Positions 17,675-25,508 are shown, numbered from the stretch's first letter. The stretch: 37,401 nt of DNA from Lachnospiraceae bacterium UBA7054 (GCA_002492725.1 DLAF01000058.1:1-37401), one strand, 5' to 3'. Notes: generated from the letters alone by a model not told the origin. Program-made: numbers and translations.

Positions 17675-17703
17675 ATTTTAGCATCTTCTTTCGGCTTCGA
17701 CAA
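17675..17703 (-). promoter_or_regulatory. Promoter of the glycosyltransferase pair
   Basis: On the minus strand, TTGTCG (17703-17698), 17 bases, then TAAAAT (17680-17675). It lies about 50 bases before the first glycosyltransferase start. Confidence 0.65.
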
Positions 17704-17741
17704 TACGGTTTTTACAACGCGACGTGGTAACCGAATTAGTC

Positions 17742-17755
17742 TTTTTGTACAAAAA
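17742..17755. promoter_or_regulatory. Perfect palindrome, possible operator
   Basis: TTTTTGTACAAAAA is a 14-bp perfect dyad in the divergent region between the glycosyltransferase pair and the small helix-turn-helix gene. It may be a regulator site; none is known to me. Confidence 0.4.
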
Positions 17756-17840
17756 TAGAAGGAATATTAGTGAAAAGAGTACAAGGATGACGGTATTCCG
17801 TTAATTGATCGGATAGGTGGTTCCTTTTTTGGCGGAAATG

Positions 17841-17849
17841 TGGTATACT
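17841..17849 (+). promoter_or_regulatory. Extended -10 promoter of the HTH-glf pair
   Basis: TGG-TATACT (17841-17849) is an extended -10. The -35 (TTCCTT, 17 bases upstream) is weak. It is the same -10 as before the STAS gene. Confidence 0.55.
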
Positions 17850-17921
17850 GACCGAAACGGAGAGGAGCAGACCTCTTCTCAAAAGATACAAATACATAAT
17901 AAGGGGATAAGGAGGTCTATT

Positions 17922-18263
17922 ATGACAAAGGCAGAAATTTTAAAGGCAGAAATCTTGAAACAGCACAAGAGTGTCAGGCAGTTCGCGATTGAAATGTCGA
18001 TTCCATACTCTACGCTGGTTACCGCTCTGGATAGAGGTATTGAGGGTATGGCTTACGGAACTGTCATCAGAATGTGCGACAGGCTGAACTTAAATCCTGT
18101 GGATTTTACGCCCATCAACCAGAAGAGCCTGCTTGGCGGTAAGATTATGGAAAACCGCGTGATGCAGTACTATGTGAAGTTGAACAAGACAGGAAGGAAA
18201 AAGGCGCTTGAGCTGATGGAGGACTATGCGCAGCTCGATAAATATAAGGCGGTAGAAGAATAA
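17922..18263 (+). CDS. Small XRE-like helix-turn-helix protein
   Basis: This 113-residue protein begins MTKAEILKAEIL. The HTH region (SVRQFAIEMSIPYSTLVTAL) fits Cro/C1-type DNA binding, followed by a helical tail of unknown role. The ATG at 17922 has GGATAAGGAGG nine bases upstream; the frame's earlier ATG at 17817 lies before the promoter -10 and is rejected. The stop overlaps the start of the mutase gene (TAATG), so the two are translationally coupled. It may regulate its own operon or the divergent glycosyltransferases. The palindrome at 17742-17755 is a candidate site. Confidence 0.8.
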   Translation: MTKAEILKAEILKQHKSVRQFAIEMSIPYSTLVTALDRGIEGMAYGTVIRMCDRLNLNPVDFTPINQKSLLGGKIMENRVMQYYVKLNKTGRKKALELMEDYAQLDKYKAVEE

Positions 18264-19399
18264 TGAACTATGATTATCTGATCGTGGGCGCGGGGCTGTA
18301 CGGCTCCGCGTTTGCCCACGAGATGCACGAAAAGGGCCGGCGGGTGCGACTCATTGACAAAAGATCGCACATCGCCGGCAATATTTATACAGAGGAGGTG
18401 GAAGGAATCCCGGTGCACCGCTATGGGGCACATATCTTCCACACTTCCGACAGGCAGATTTGGGATTATGTAAACCAGTTTGCGGAGTTTAATCACTATA
18501 TCAATTCTCCGGTGGCACGCTGGCGGGACGAGCTTTACAATCTGCCTTTTAATATGAATACATTCAATAAAATGTGGGGCGTTGTGACGCCGCAGGAGGC
18601 AAAAGCGAAGATCGCGGAGCAGATTGCAGATCTTGGCATCACGGAGCCGCAAAACCTGGAGGAACAGGCACTTTCCCTGGTGGGAAGGGACGTCTATGAG
18701 AAGCTGGTGAAGGGCTACACCGAAAAACAGTGGGGAAGAGACTGTAAGGAACTTCCCGCCTTCATTATCAAAAGGCTGCCGCTGCGCTTTATCTATGACA
18801 ATAATTATTTCAACGACCGCTATCAGGGAATCCCGGTGGAAGGCTATACCGCGATGGTGGAGGCCATGCTGCGGGGCGTCGAGGTGAAGACAGACACGGA
18901 CTACCGCGATTTTGTGACCGAAGAAGAGCAGGATGGCCGTATCCTGGTGCACGACAGCGAGGGGAATACCTACGACAAGGTGGTCTACACGGGGATGATC
19001 GACGAGTATTTTGATTTCTCGCTGGGGCATTTGGAATACCGTTCTCTGCGCTTTGAGACCGAGACGCTTACCGACTGCGACAATTATCAGGGCAATGCCG
19101 TGGTGAATTACACGGAGCGGGAGATTCCCTATACGAGGGTGATCGAACATAAGCATTTTGTCTTTGGCAAGCAGCCATGCACCGTGATCACCAGAGAGTA
19201 TCCGGCGGCCTGGCGGGAGGGCGAGGAGCCTTATTATCCCGTGAATAATGAGAAGAATGACGCCTTGTTTGCAAAATATCAGGCGCTTGCGAAAAAGAGG
19301 CCGCACGTGATTTTTGGCGGCAGGCTCGGACAGTACCGTTATTATGATATGGATCAGGTGATCGCGGAGGCGCTAAAGAAGGCGAAGCAGGAAGGGTAG
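18263..19399 (+). CDS. glf: UDP-galactopyranose mutase
   Basis: The 378-residue flavoenzyme interconverts UDP-galactopyranose and UDP-galactofuranose, the donor for galactofuranose in surface glycans. The FAD-binding start is YLIVGAGLYGSAFAHEM. Family signatures follow: GAHIFHT, LPFNMNTFNKMWG, YTEKQWG and the C-terminal FGGRLGQYRYYDMDQVI. The length is normal. Its ATG overlaps the TAA of the HTH gene. No glycan operon follows. The neighbouring minus-strand glycosyltransferase pair could be a consumer, but that link is inferred only from position. Confidence 0.97.
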   Translation: MNYDYLIVGAGLYGSAFAHEMHEKGRRVRLIDKRSHIAGNIYTEEVEGIPVHRYGAHIFHTSDRQIWDYVNQFAEFNHYINSPVARWRDELYNLPFNMNTFNKMWGVVTPQEAKAKIAEQIADLGITEPQNLEEQALSLVGRDVYEKLVKGYTEKQWGRDCKELPAFIIKRLPLRFIYDNNYFNDRYQGIPVEGYTAMVEAMLRGVEVKTDTDYRDFVTEEEQDGRILVHDSEGNTYDKVVYTGMIDEYFDFSLGHLEYRSLRFETETLTDCDNYQGNAVVNYTEREIPYTRVIEHKHFVFGKQPCTVITREYPAAWREGEEPYYPVNNEKNDALFAKYQALAKKRPHVIFGGRLGQYRYYDMDQVIAEALKKAKQEG

Positions 19400-19451
19400 C
19401 TCATTTGCCGGACAGATTTGCTCCGGCTGAGCTGCTGCATTAAATTTTTAC

Positions 19452-19490
19452 AGGCAGAGTATTGACAAGAGGCCACGCTCTGCCTATAAT
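19452..19490 (+). promoter_or_regulatory. Consensus promoter within an 8-bp inverted repeat
   Basis: Perfect -35 TTGACA (19462-19467), 17 bases and perfect -10 TATAAT (19485-19490). AGGCAGAG (19452-19459) and CTCTGCCT (19478-19485) form a perfect inverted repeat around the -35 and spacer, a possible additional regulator site. Confidence 0.85.
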
Positions 19491-19503
19491 TATGACCAGA
19501 TAG

Positions 19504-19532
19504 TTTGAATATCAAACCTTTAGAATATCAAA
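19504..19532 (+). promoter_or_regulatory. Two FabT-like operators downstream of the promoter
   Basis: TTTGAATATCAAA (19504-19516) is a perfect dyad (TTTGA/TCAAA). A second copy, TTAGAATATCAAA (19520-19532), differs at one base and starts 16 bases later. The pattern resembles the TTTGA-n-TCAAA box of FabT-type MarR repressors of fatty-acid synthesis. Both sites lie just after the transcription start, where a repressor would block elongation. Confidence 0.6.
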
Positions 19533-19550
19533 CATTGTGGAGGCGCTCCT

Positions 19551-21170
19551 ATGAACTGGAACGATGCAATCAAAGAACTGGATAAGAGAAGAGAAAAGGC
19601 GCTTTTGGGCGGCGGCCTGAATAAGATCGACAAGCAGCATGCGACGGGCAAGATGACGGCCAGAGAGCGGATCGAGGTGCTGCTTGATCCCGGTACCTTC
19701 GTGGAAGTGGACGGTTTTTTGGAGTCCCGCATTGACGATTTTGACCTGGATAAGAGGCGGGTGCCCGGTGATGGTGTGGTGACAGGTTACGGCGAGATTG
19801 ACGGAAGGCAGGTTTTTGTGTCCAGCGAAGACTTTACGGTAATCGGCGGCACGCTGGGAGAGTATCATTCCTTTAAGATCTGTCGGATTCAGGATATGGC
19901 GATGGAAGTGAAGGCACCCCTCATCTGTATCAACGACAGCGGCGGCGCGAGGATTGAGGAAGGCATTTCTTCCTTGAGCGGCTACAGCGGGATGTTTCTG
20001 CGCCACACGAAGGCTTCCGGCGTCATTCCCCAGATTGCGGTGATTCTCGGCCCCTGCTCGGGCGGGGCCTGTTATGCGCCCGCTATTTGTGACTTTATCT
20101 TTATGGTGAAAGATATTTCCAAGATGTTCATCACCGGGCCGAACGTGGTAAAGACGGTCATCAACGAGGAAGTTTCCGTAGAAGAACTGGGCGGAGCGGA
20201 AGTACACGCAAAGAAGAGCGGCGTATCCCATTTTACCTATGACACGGAGAAGGAATGCCTGATGGGTGTGCGCAAGCTTTTGTCCTATCTGCCAAGCAAC
20301 TGGACACAGAAACCGCCCGTGGTCAACACGCCGGAGCGGATGAGCATCCCTTCGCGGATGGGCAGAGTGTTTGGCAGAGGAGAAGGCAGTGGGCGGCCGG
20401 ATGCCGCTTTGAAGGCAAAGGCGGCAAAGATCAAGGATATCGTTCCCGACAATTCCCGGCACGCCTACGATGTGAAGGAAGTCATTGACTGCATCGTGGA
20501 TGAGGGAAGCTTTTTTGAGGTGCAGAAGGAATTTGCGACAAACGCCGTGGTGGGGTGGTGCCGCATGGAGGGCAAGGTGGTTGGCATCGTGGCGAACCAG
20601 CCCAATTCCATGGGCGGCTCCCTTGATTACCATGCATCAGACAAAATAGCAAGATTTATACGGTTTTGCGACTGCTTTAACATACCGCTTGTCACGCTGA
20701 TCGACGTGCCGGCCTTTCTGCCCGGTACGGCACAGGAACATAACGGCATCATCCGTCACGGCGCAAAGATTCTGTATGCCTACTCGGAAGCTACCGTGCC
20801 GAAGATTTCCCTGATCATGCGCAAGGCCTACGGCGGTGCTTACATCGCCATGAACTCCAAGGAGATGGGGGCGGATATCGTCTATGCGTGGCCGATCGCG
20901 GAGATCGCGGTGATGGGGGCGGACGGTGCAGTCAATATCGCCTTTAAGAGAAAGATTAAGGCAGCGGCCGATCCCGAGGCCATGCGTGCCCAGTGCAAAA
21001 AAGAGTACGAGGACCGCTTCTTAAATCCTTACGTGGCGGCGGCCAGAGGGTATGTCAATGAGGTGATCAAGCCGGAGGAGACCAGGGCGGCGCTCATCAA
21101 AGCGCTGCGTGGTTTAAAGAATAAGCAGGCGGAGAATCCGAAGAAGAAGCATGGAAATATACCGTTGTAA
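19551..21170 (+). CDS. Acyl-CoA carboxyltransferase (MmdA/PccB type)
   Basis: The 539-residue protein has both halves of the biotin-dependent carboxyltransferase fold. Signatures are KMTARERIEVLLDPGTFVEV, GGARIEEGISSLSGY, GPCSGGACYAPA, then LIDVPAFLPGT and GGAYIAMNSKEMGAD. The tail KKHGNIPL is typical of methylmalonyl-CoA decarboxylase alpha subunits and related propionyl-CoA carboxylases. It moves CO2 between biotin and an acyl-CoA. No biotin carrier, biotin carboxylase or membrane decarboxylase subunit is nearby, so it must partner with proteins encoded elsewhere. The ATG follows TGGAGGCGCTCCT. The FabT-like operators suggest a lipid-linked role. Confidence 0.9.
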   Translation: MNWNDAIKELDKRREKALLGGGLNKIDKQHATGKMTARERIEVLLDPGTFVEVDGFLESRIDDFDLDKRRVPGDGVVTGYGEIDGRQVFVSSEDFTVIGGTLGEYHSFKICRIQDMAMEVKAPLICINDSGGARIEEGISSLSGYSGMFLRHTKASGVIPQIAVILGPCSGGACYAPAICDFIFMVKDISKMFITGPNVVKTVINEEVSVEELGGAEVHAKKSGVSHFTYDTEKECLMGVRKLLSYLPSNWTQKPPVVNTPERMSIPSRMGRVFGRGEGSGRPDAALKAKAAKIKDIVPDNSRHAYDVKEVIDCIVDEGSFFEVQKEFATNAVVGWCRMEGKVVGIVANQPNSMGGSLDYHASDKIARFIRFCDCFNIPLVTLIDVPAFLPGTAQEHNGIIRHGAKILYAYSEATVPKISLIMRKAYGGAYIAMNSKEMGADIVYAWPIAEIAVMGADGAVNIAFKRKIKAAADPEAMRAQCKKEYEDRFLNPYVAAARGYVNEVIKPEETRAALIKALRGLKNKQAENPKKKHGNIPL

Positions 21171-21180
21171 TAGTTGGTGT

Positions 21181-21367
21181 TTGCGAAACTCCATTTTCGT
21201 CGTTGAAATTGTACAAATAGTATAATCAACGCAGACGCGCTTTCGCTCCGTTCCGGACGTAGCGGTACTAGGCTCGAAAATACCTCGCCAAGTACCAACG
21301 TCCTTCAAGGGTCTGCTTATGCTATACTATTTGCACAATAAATGCAGCATTGGGATGAGTTTCGTAA
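21181..21367. repeat. Folded inverted-repeat element (MITE-like or structured RNA)
   Basis: Outer arms include CGAAACTC/GAGTTTCG (21184-21191, 21357-21364), then ATTGTACAAATAGTATA (21208-21224) matching the complement of 21323-21339 with one mismatch, then GCAGAC/GTCTGC (21231-21236, 21311-21316). Inside, GGACGT/ACGTCC and GGTACT/AGTACC (about 21255-21304) stack around a GGC/GCC. This makes a nearly continuous long hairpin of about 190 bases. No convincing protein is encoded. This is the only content of the 310-base gap besides the next terminator. Confidence 0.7.
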
Positions 21368-21420
21368 AAGTGCGGTATTGAAAGGTCATAAGGAGCGGTA
21401 ATTTGCTGGGAGAAAATAAG

Positions 21421-21450
21421 AAAGCGGCAAGTTGTTGACCTGCCGCTTTT
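21421..21450. terminator. Bidirectional terminator
   Basis: AAAGCGGCA (21421-21429) pairs with TGCCGCTTT (21441-21449). T-rich runs follow on both strands, so it can end the carboxyltransferase transcript and the minus-strand FliD-like transcript. Confidence 0.8.
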
Positions 21451-21481
21451 CTACTATTTAATATTGTTATGTGAGTCAGCT

Positions 21482-22795
21482 CTAGCAGTAGCTGTTGAAC
21501 ATCATCCCACTGTATGCGCTGGTGATATAGGGACTCGCGAAGTTTTTGCCGGGGTTCTTGTAGGCCACGATCACGTTGTTGACGTAGTGCATCGGGTTTA
21601 AGGCAACCTGGTTTGATTTGCGAAGCACCGAATTGGTGAAACCCTTCATGGAAGAAAAGGCTTCTTTTGCGTTTTCGCTGGTAGCCTTCTGGCGCAGGAC
21701 GTTGTTGTCTACCTCCAGCGTGCCGTCCAGATTCAGGTTCAACCCCGCGGAGGTGAGCCCCTTTGCGTAAACCCTTGCCACACTGCTCATTTCGCTGAAG
21801 AGACGATTGCTCTTGGGCTGGTCTGCGCTGTATTCCGAAACTGCCTGGAGGAAGGAGTTATATCCTCTCACAAGGGTATTGATATTTTCTGCCAATGACT
21901 CCACATCGGTCTTGATACCGATGGAAGCCGTTTCGCCCTCCTCGCTGCTTACGCCATGGAACTGCAGCTCGTAAGTGTTGTCCAACGTATAACGGTTAGC
22001 GGTAGAAGTATGCGGCTGCCCGTCAACAAGGAAAGAGGCGTTCGTAGCAGGAGAAGACACATAGTCAAGCCCCAGATAATCCACCACACCTGCAGTTTTA
22101 CTGGTACGCTGGTCGGATATGATAAACTGCGCTTTCTTACCCTCCTTTAAGCCTGTCGCATCTGATTCGATTCGCAGGGAGGATGCACCGCTTTCGTCCG
22201 TAATCACCTGAGCCGACATGCCGATGTTTGCATTGTTGATCAGGCGGGATAAGCGCGCTTGTACGTCTTTGTTGGTATTGTTGGCCTTGATGCTGAATTG
22301 GAACTCATAACTTAAGTCGTCGATGCCCACATCAAAAGAGTAGGTGTCGGGGGCAAGCGCTACGGGTTCGTCTCCGGGCAGGAATTTCCCGAGATTTACC
22401 TGGGGAGAGGCCAGATGCTCCACCTCTATTTCGTAGGTAGGGAAATCGTCGTCCGGCTTTTTGGATCCCACATATTTTGCGGTGGCGATATTCTCATTGC
22501 TGGAATAGGCCACTTTTTTATTGAGAAGCTCTTCCTCATCCAGACCGCCCAAGGAAGCGATGGTGTTGCGAAGCTCTCTGGCGTTCTCTTTGATCCCTAC
22601 GGCAAACTGCTGGGACTCCTTGCTGGTATCCAAAATGAACAGAGGGGACTCTTTATTCATTTTTACAATGGAATTATATACGCTGCGAAGCTCGCTTTTC
22701 TTATGGGTATCATAAGGCGTGCTCGACTTGGGCGCATAGGTGGTCATATAGAAATTGTAGACATTCGTTAAATTATGAACAGAGTTAAAAGACAT
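21482..22795 (-). CDS. Orphan FliD-like (flagellar cap/hook-associated protein 2) protein
   Basis: The 437-residue protein has no signal peptide or membrane segment. Its C-terminal half resembles the FliD core: NASFLVDGQPHTSTANRYTL, then DVESLAENINTLVRGYNSFL and LNLDGTLEVDNNVL. The N-terminal part (SVHNLTNVYNFYMTTYAPK) is unlike standard FliD. The ATG at 22795 has AAAGGAGGGG three bases upstream, so the frame's extension to 22957 is rejected. No flagellar genes are nearby. It could be a cap-like or filament-associated paralog exported by a flagellar apparatus encoded elsewhere, or a repurposed surface protein. Function is unproven. Confidence 0.7.
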   Translation of the reverse strand: MSFNSVHNLTNVYNFYMTTYAPKSSTPYDTHKKSELRSVYNSIVKMNKESPLFILDTSKESQQFAVGIKENARELRNTIASLGGLDEEELLNKKVAYSSNENIATAKYVGSKKPDDDFPTYEIEVEHLASPQVNLGKFLPGDEPVALAPDTYSFDVGIDDLSYEFQFSIKANNTNKDVQARLSRLINNANIGMSAQVITDESGASSLRIESDATGLKEGKKAQFIISDQRTSKTAGVVDYLGLDYVSSPATNASFLVDGQPHTSTANRYTLDNTYELQFHGVSSEEGETASIGIKTDVESLAENINTLVRGYNSFLQAVSEYSADQPKSNRLFSEMSSVARVYAKGLTSAGLNLNLDGTLEVDNNVLRQKATSENAKEAFSSMKGFTNSVLRKSNQVALNPMHYVNNVIVAYKNPGKNFASPYITSAYSGMMFNSYC

Positions 22796-22922
22796 AAGCC
22801 CCTCCTTTCTTCCGTGAAATTCTCTCAGATGCCTCCGTTGGCTATCCATAGCCTGCAAGGTATCTTCGTGGGCACTTCTACTTATTATATTATTATCATA
22901 TTCGTTTTTTTTGCAAAATGCA

Positions 22923-22966
22923 AGTATTTGTGGAAATTTGCGGACATTTTTCCACACAAAAATACT
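22923..22966. repeat. Inverted repeat in the FliD-like/rpmG divergent region
   Basis: AGTATTT-GTGGAAA (22923-22936) pairs with TTTCCAC-acaa-AAATACT (22949-22966), 14 bp with a four-base bulge. It lies in the AT-rich 387-base gap between the FliD-like gene and rpmG. No U run follows. Apart from this and the rpmG promoter I see no gene in the gap. Confidence 0.5.
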
Positions 22967-23076
22967 GTTACCTTATATATCGTATCATTTTTGGGTTTTG
23001 TTAAGAGGAAACCGCAAAAAAATATTTTTAAACGGGCAGAGAATGAGAAAATTTGAGAGAAATTACGGAAAAACAG

Positions 23077-23105
23077 TTGACTTGCTGCGCGCTGTGTGAT
23101 ATATT
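23077..23105 (+). promoter_or_regulatory. Promoter of the rpmG-secE-nusG block
   Basis: TTGACT (23077-23082), 17 bases, TATATT (23100-23105). The 13-mer AAAAACAGTTGAC here is identical to that of the rplJ promoter. Confidence 0.85.
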
Positions 23106-23182
23106 GTGGAAACGAGATGAGATTCAGGTCTTTTTTTTATGCTCAAAAAACAAATGGATCGTAATACACTGGAGGTGGCAAG

Positions 23183-23332
23183 ATGCGCACAAGGATCACA
23201 TTGGCTTGTACGGAATGCAAGCAGCGTAACTACAATACAACGAAGGATAAGAAGACACATCCTGACAGGATGGAGACGAAGAAGTATTGCAGATTCTGCA
23301 AGAGGCATACCCTGCATAAGGAGACGAAGTAA
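23183..23332 (+). CDS. rpmG: 50S ribosomal protein L33, zinc-binding form
   Basis: The 49-residue protein begins MRTRITLACTECKQRNYNT and ends YCRFCKRHTLHKETK. It has two CxxC pairs (CTEC and CRFC), so it is the zinc-binding (C+) L33 form of the large ribosomal subunit. GGAGGTGGCAAG precedes the ATG. It heads the conserved rpmG-secE-nusG order and was found by reading the sequence because of its short length. Confidence 0.97.
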   Translation: MRTRITLACTECKQRNYNTTKDKKTHPDRMETKKYCRFCKRHTLHKETK

Positions 23333-23362
23333 CGATACGTCGTTTGGGAAAAGGAGATAATT

Positions 23363-23575
23363 ATGGCAGATTCGGCAAAGACAGAAAAGAAGGCAGTCAA
23401 ATTTTTTGACGGCGTGAAGGCTGAGTTTCAGAAAATCAGCTGGCCGGACAAGGATTCCCTCTTAAAGCAGTCCATAGCGGTCGTTGCGATTTCCCTGGTG
23501 GTGGGAGCAATCATTGCGGTGCTGGATTTCGGTCTGCAGTATGGTGTGGACTTTATCACGCAATTACAGTTTTAA
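23363..23575 (+). CDS. secE: Preprotein translocase subunit SecE
   Basis: This 70-residue single-span SecE is of the short Gram-positive type. The conserved cytoplasmic segment VKAEFQKISWPDKDSLLKQS precedes one membrane helix (residues about 36-60). SecE clamps SecY in the Sec channel. AAAAGGAG precedes the ATG. Position between rpmG and nusG is the usual one in Firmicutes. Confidence 0.96.
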   Translation: MADSAKTEKKAVKFFDGVKAEFQKISWPDKDSLLKQSIAVVAISLVVGAIIAVLDFGLQYGVDFITQLQF

Positions 23576-23615
23576 GCAGACTCTTGATCGAAAGGCTTAG
23601 ACAGGGAGGATCCGT

Positions 23616-24134
23616 ATGGCAGAGGCGAATTGGTATGTTGTGCATACTTATTCCGGGTATGAGAATAAGGTGAAGGCCAACATAGAAAAGACAATCGAAA
23701 ACAGACATCTGGAGGAAGAGATTCTGGAGGTCAAGGTGCCGATGCAGGACGTTACCGAGCTGAAAAACGGTGCGCGCAAGACGGTTCAGAAGAAGATGTT
23801 CCCCGGATATGTTCTGATCAATATGATCATGAATGATGACACATGGTACGTCGTGAGAAATACCAGAGGTGTGACGGGCTTCGTGGGACCGGGCAGTAAA
23901 CCTGTGCCGCTTACGGAGGCGGAGATGAAGCCGCTCGGCATTAAGATGGAAAACATGACCGTCGATTTCGCAGAAGGCGATACCATTGCGGTGGTTGCGG
24001 GTGTCTGGAAGGATACCGTCGGCGTCGTGCAGAGGATTGACTATGGCAAACAGACTGCCACCATCAACGTGGAGCTGTTTGGCAGAGAAACCCCCGTGGA
24101 GATCAGTTTCGCGGAGGTTCGCAGTATGCGTTAG
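23616..24134 (+). CDS. nusG: Transcription termination/antitermination factor NusG
   Basis: The 172-residue protein starts WYVVHTYSGYENKVKANIEK (NGN domain, binds RNA polymerase) and ends with a KOW domain (FAEGDTIAVVAGVWKDTVGVV). It modulates pausing and termination and links polymerase to ribosomes or Rho. GGGAGG precedes the ATG. It follows secE by 40 bases in the conserved order. Confidence 0.97.
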   Translation: MAEANWYVVHTYSGYENKVKANIEKTIENRHLEEEILEVKVPMQDVTELKNGARKTVQKKMFPGYVLINMIMNDDTWYVVRNTRGVTGFVGPGSKPVPLTEAEMKPLGIKMENMTVDFAEGDTIAVVAGVWKDTVGVVQRIDYGKQTATINVELFGRETPVEISFAEVRSMR

Positions 24135-24143
24135 ATATTTATT

Positions 24144-24248
24144 CCGCTTTTGCGGTGTAGATATGTGTGTGGGAGCCGGATTAAAATGCTTCGCATTTAA
24201 ATCCCGAGCTTGTCTTTGACGATCTGGCAGTGCAGATCGCGAAAGACA
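24144..24248 (+). other. Three hairpins in the nusG-rplK gap
   Basis: CCGC/GCGG (24144-24155) is followed by GGATTAAAATGC/GCATTTAAATCC (24178-24204, one mismatch, loop TTC). The third stem is TGTCTTT-ga-CGATCT pairing with AGATCG-cg-AAAGACA (24211-24248). None has a clear U run. A ribosomal-protein (L1 or L11) autoregulatory leader or RNA processing site is possible. Confidence 0.5.
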
Positions 24249-24292
24249 GGCGGTAAAGCGTCCGTACCACAATAATATTAGGAGGTGCCGAT

Positions 24293-24718
24293 ATGGCAAA
24301 GAAAGTAGAAGGCTACATCAAGTTACAGATTCCTGCCGGCAAGGCAACGCCGGCGCCCCCGGTTGGTCCTGCACTTGGACAGCACGGGGTAAACATCGTT
24401 GAATTTACCAAGCAGTTCAACGCAAAGACAGCCGATAAGGGCGATGTGATCATCCCGGTTGTCATCACAGTGTATGCAGACAGAAGCTTCAGTTTCATCA
24501 CGAAGACTCCCCCTGCAGCGGTACTCTTAAAGAAGGCGTGCAACATCAAGTCCGGTTCCGCTACTCCCAACAAGGCGAAGGTGGCGACCATCTCCAAGGC
24601 AAAGCTTCAGGAGATCGCGGAGATGAAGATGCCCGACTTAAACGCGGCGAGCGTTGAGGCGGCAATGAGCATGATCGCCGGTACTGCGAGAAGCATGGGC
24701 ATCACAGTAGAAGAGTAA
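24293..24718 (+). CDS. rplK: 50S ribosomal protein L11
   Basis: The 141-residue protein begins MAKKVEGYIKLQIPAGKATP. It has the family signature PPVGPALGQHGVNIVEF and the C-terminal rRNA-binding domain (MKMPDLNAASVEAAMSMIAG). It is part of the GTPase-associated centre. TTAGGAGGTGCC precedes the ATG. It is followed 13 bases later by rplA. Confidence 0.98.
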   Translation: MAKKVEGYIKLQIPAGKATPAPPVGPALGQHGVNIVEFTKQFNAKTADKGDVIIPVVITVYADRSFSFITKTPPAAVLLKKACNIKSGSATPNKAKVATISKAKLQEIAEMKMPDLNAASVEAAMSMIAGTARSMGITVEE

Positions 24719-24731
24719 TGGAGGGTTTGAG

Positions 24732-25421
24732 ATGAAACACGGTAAAAAATATCAGGAGGCGGCAAAGCTGGTAGATCGTTCCGTACAGTACGACACCGCA
24801 GAAGCAATCGCCTTGGTAAAAAAGACAGCGACAGCAAAGTTTGATGAGACGGTGGAGGTTCATATCAGAACCGGCTGCGACGGCCGTCACGCAGAGCAGC
24901 AGATCCGCGGTGCGGTGGTGCTGCCAAACGGTACCGGTAAGACGGTGCGCGTCCTTGTATTTGCAAAGGGCGACAAGGTGAATGAGGCGGAAGCAGCGGG
25001 AGCCGATCACGTAGGCGGCGAGGAGCTGATTCCCAAGATCCAGAACGAAGGATGGCTTGATTTCGATGTTGTGGTGGCAACCCCTGACATGATGGGCGTT
25101 GTGGGCCGTCTGGGTAAGGTGCTCGGTCCGAAAGGCCTGATGCCCAACCCCAAGGCAGGCACAGTCACCATGGATGTAACGAAGGCTATCAACGATATCA
25201 AAGCCGGTAAGATTGAGTACAGACTGGATAAGGCAAATATCATCCATGTGCCCGTAGGAAAGACCTCTTTTGAGGAGAGCAAGCTGCAGGAGAACTTTGA
25301 CGCGCTGATGGAGGCAATCGTTAAGGCAAAGCCTTCGGCGCTGAAAGGCCAGTATCTCAGGAGCATTACGCTGGCGACTACCATGGGCCCCGGCGTGAAG
25401 GTGAATGTGGCGAAGTATTAA
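24732..25421 (+). CDS. rplA: 50S ribosomal protein L1
   Basis: This 229-residue L1 has the signature of two-domain L1 proteins: GRLGKVLGPKGLMPNPKAGTV and the C-terminal LRSITLATTMGPGVKVN. It forms the L1 stalk and in many bacteria represses its own L11-L1 message. GGAGGG precedes the ATG. A strong terminator follows, so the block ends here rather than running into rplJ. Confidence 0.98.
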   Translation: MKHGKKYQEAAKLVDRSVQYDTAEAIALVKKTATAKFDETVEVHIRTGCDGRHAEQQIRGAVVLPNGTGKTVRVLVFAKGDKVNEAEAAGADHVGGEELIPKIQNEGWLDFDVVVATPDMMGVVGRLGKVLGPKGLMPNPKAGTVTMDVTKAINDIKAGKIEYRLDKANIIHVPVGKTSFEESKLQENFDALMEAIVKAKPSALKGQYLRSITLATTMGPGVKVNVAKY

Positions 25422-25462
25422 GAGAAACGCCGCAGAGAAATGGAATACAAAAACGAAATGGG

Positions 25463-25495
25463 AGAGCGGTCTGCTGCGGCAGGCCGCTCTTTTTT
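25463..25495 (+). terminator. Intrinsic terminator after rplA
   Basis: AGAGCGGTCTGC pairs with GCAGGCCGCTCT over 12 bp (one G-U pair) around a four-base loop, followed by a T run to 25495. It separates rplKA from the inserted accessory genes. Confidence 0.93.
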
Positions 25496-25508
25496 GGCGC
25501 AGCCGCAG

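Noticed and set aside
18224..19306. 360-codon minus-strand frame across glf
   Set aside because: Antisense of a clear UDP-galactopyranose mutase; no ribosome site and no recognisable family.
19512..20633. 373-codon minus-strand frame
   Set aside because: Antisense of the carboxyltransferase gene; composition follows the other strand's codons.
21029..21298. Short minus-strand frames in the folded repeat
   Set aside because: They cover the carboxyltransferase end and the inverted repeat; no ribosome site or family.
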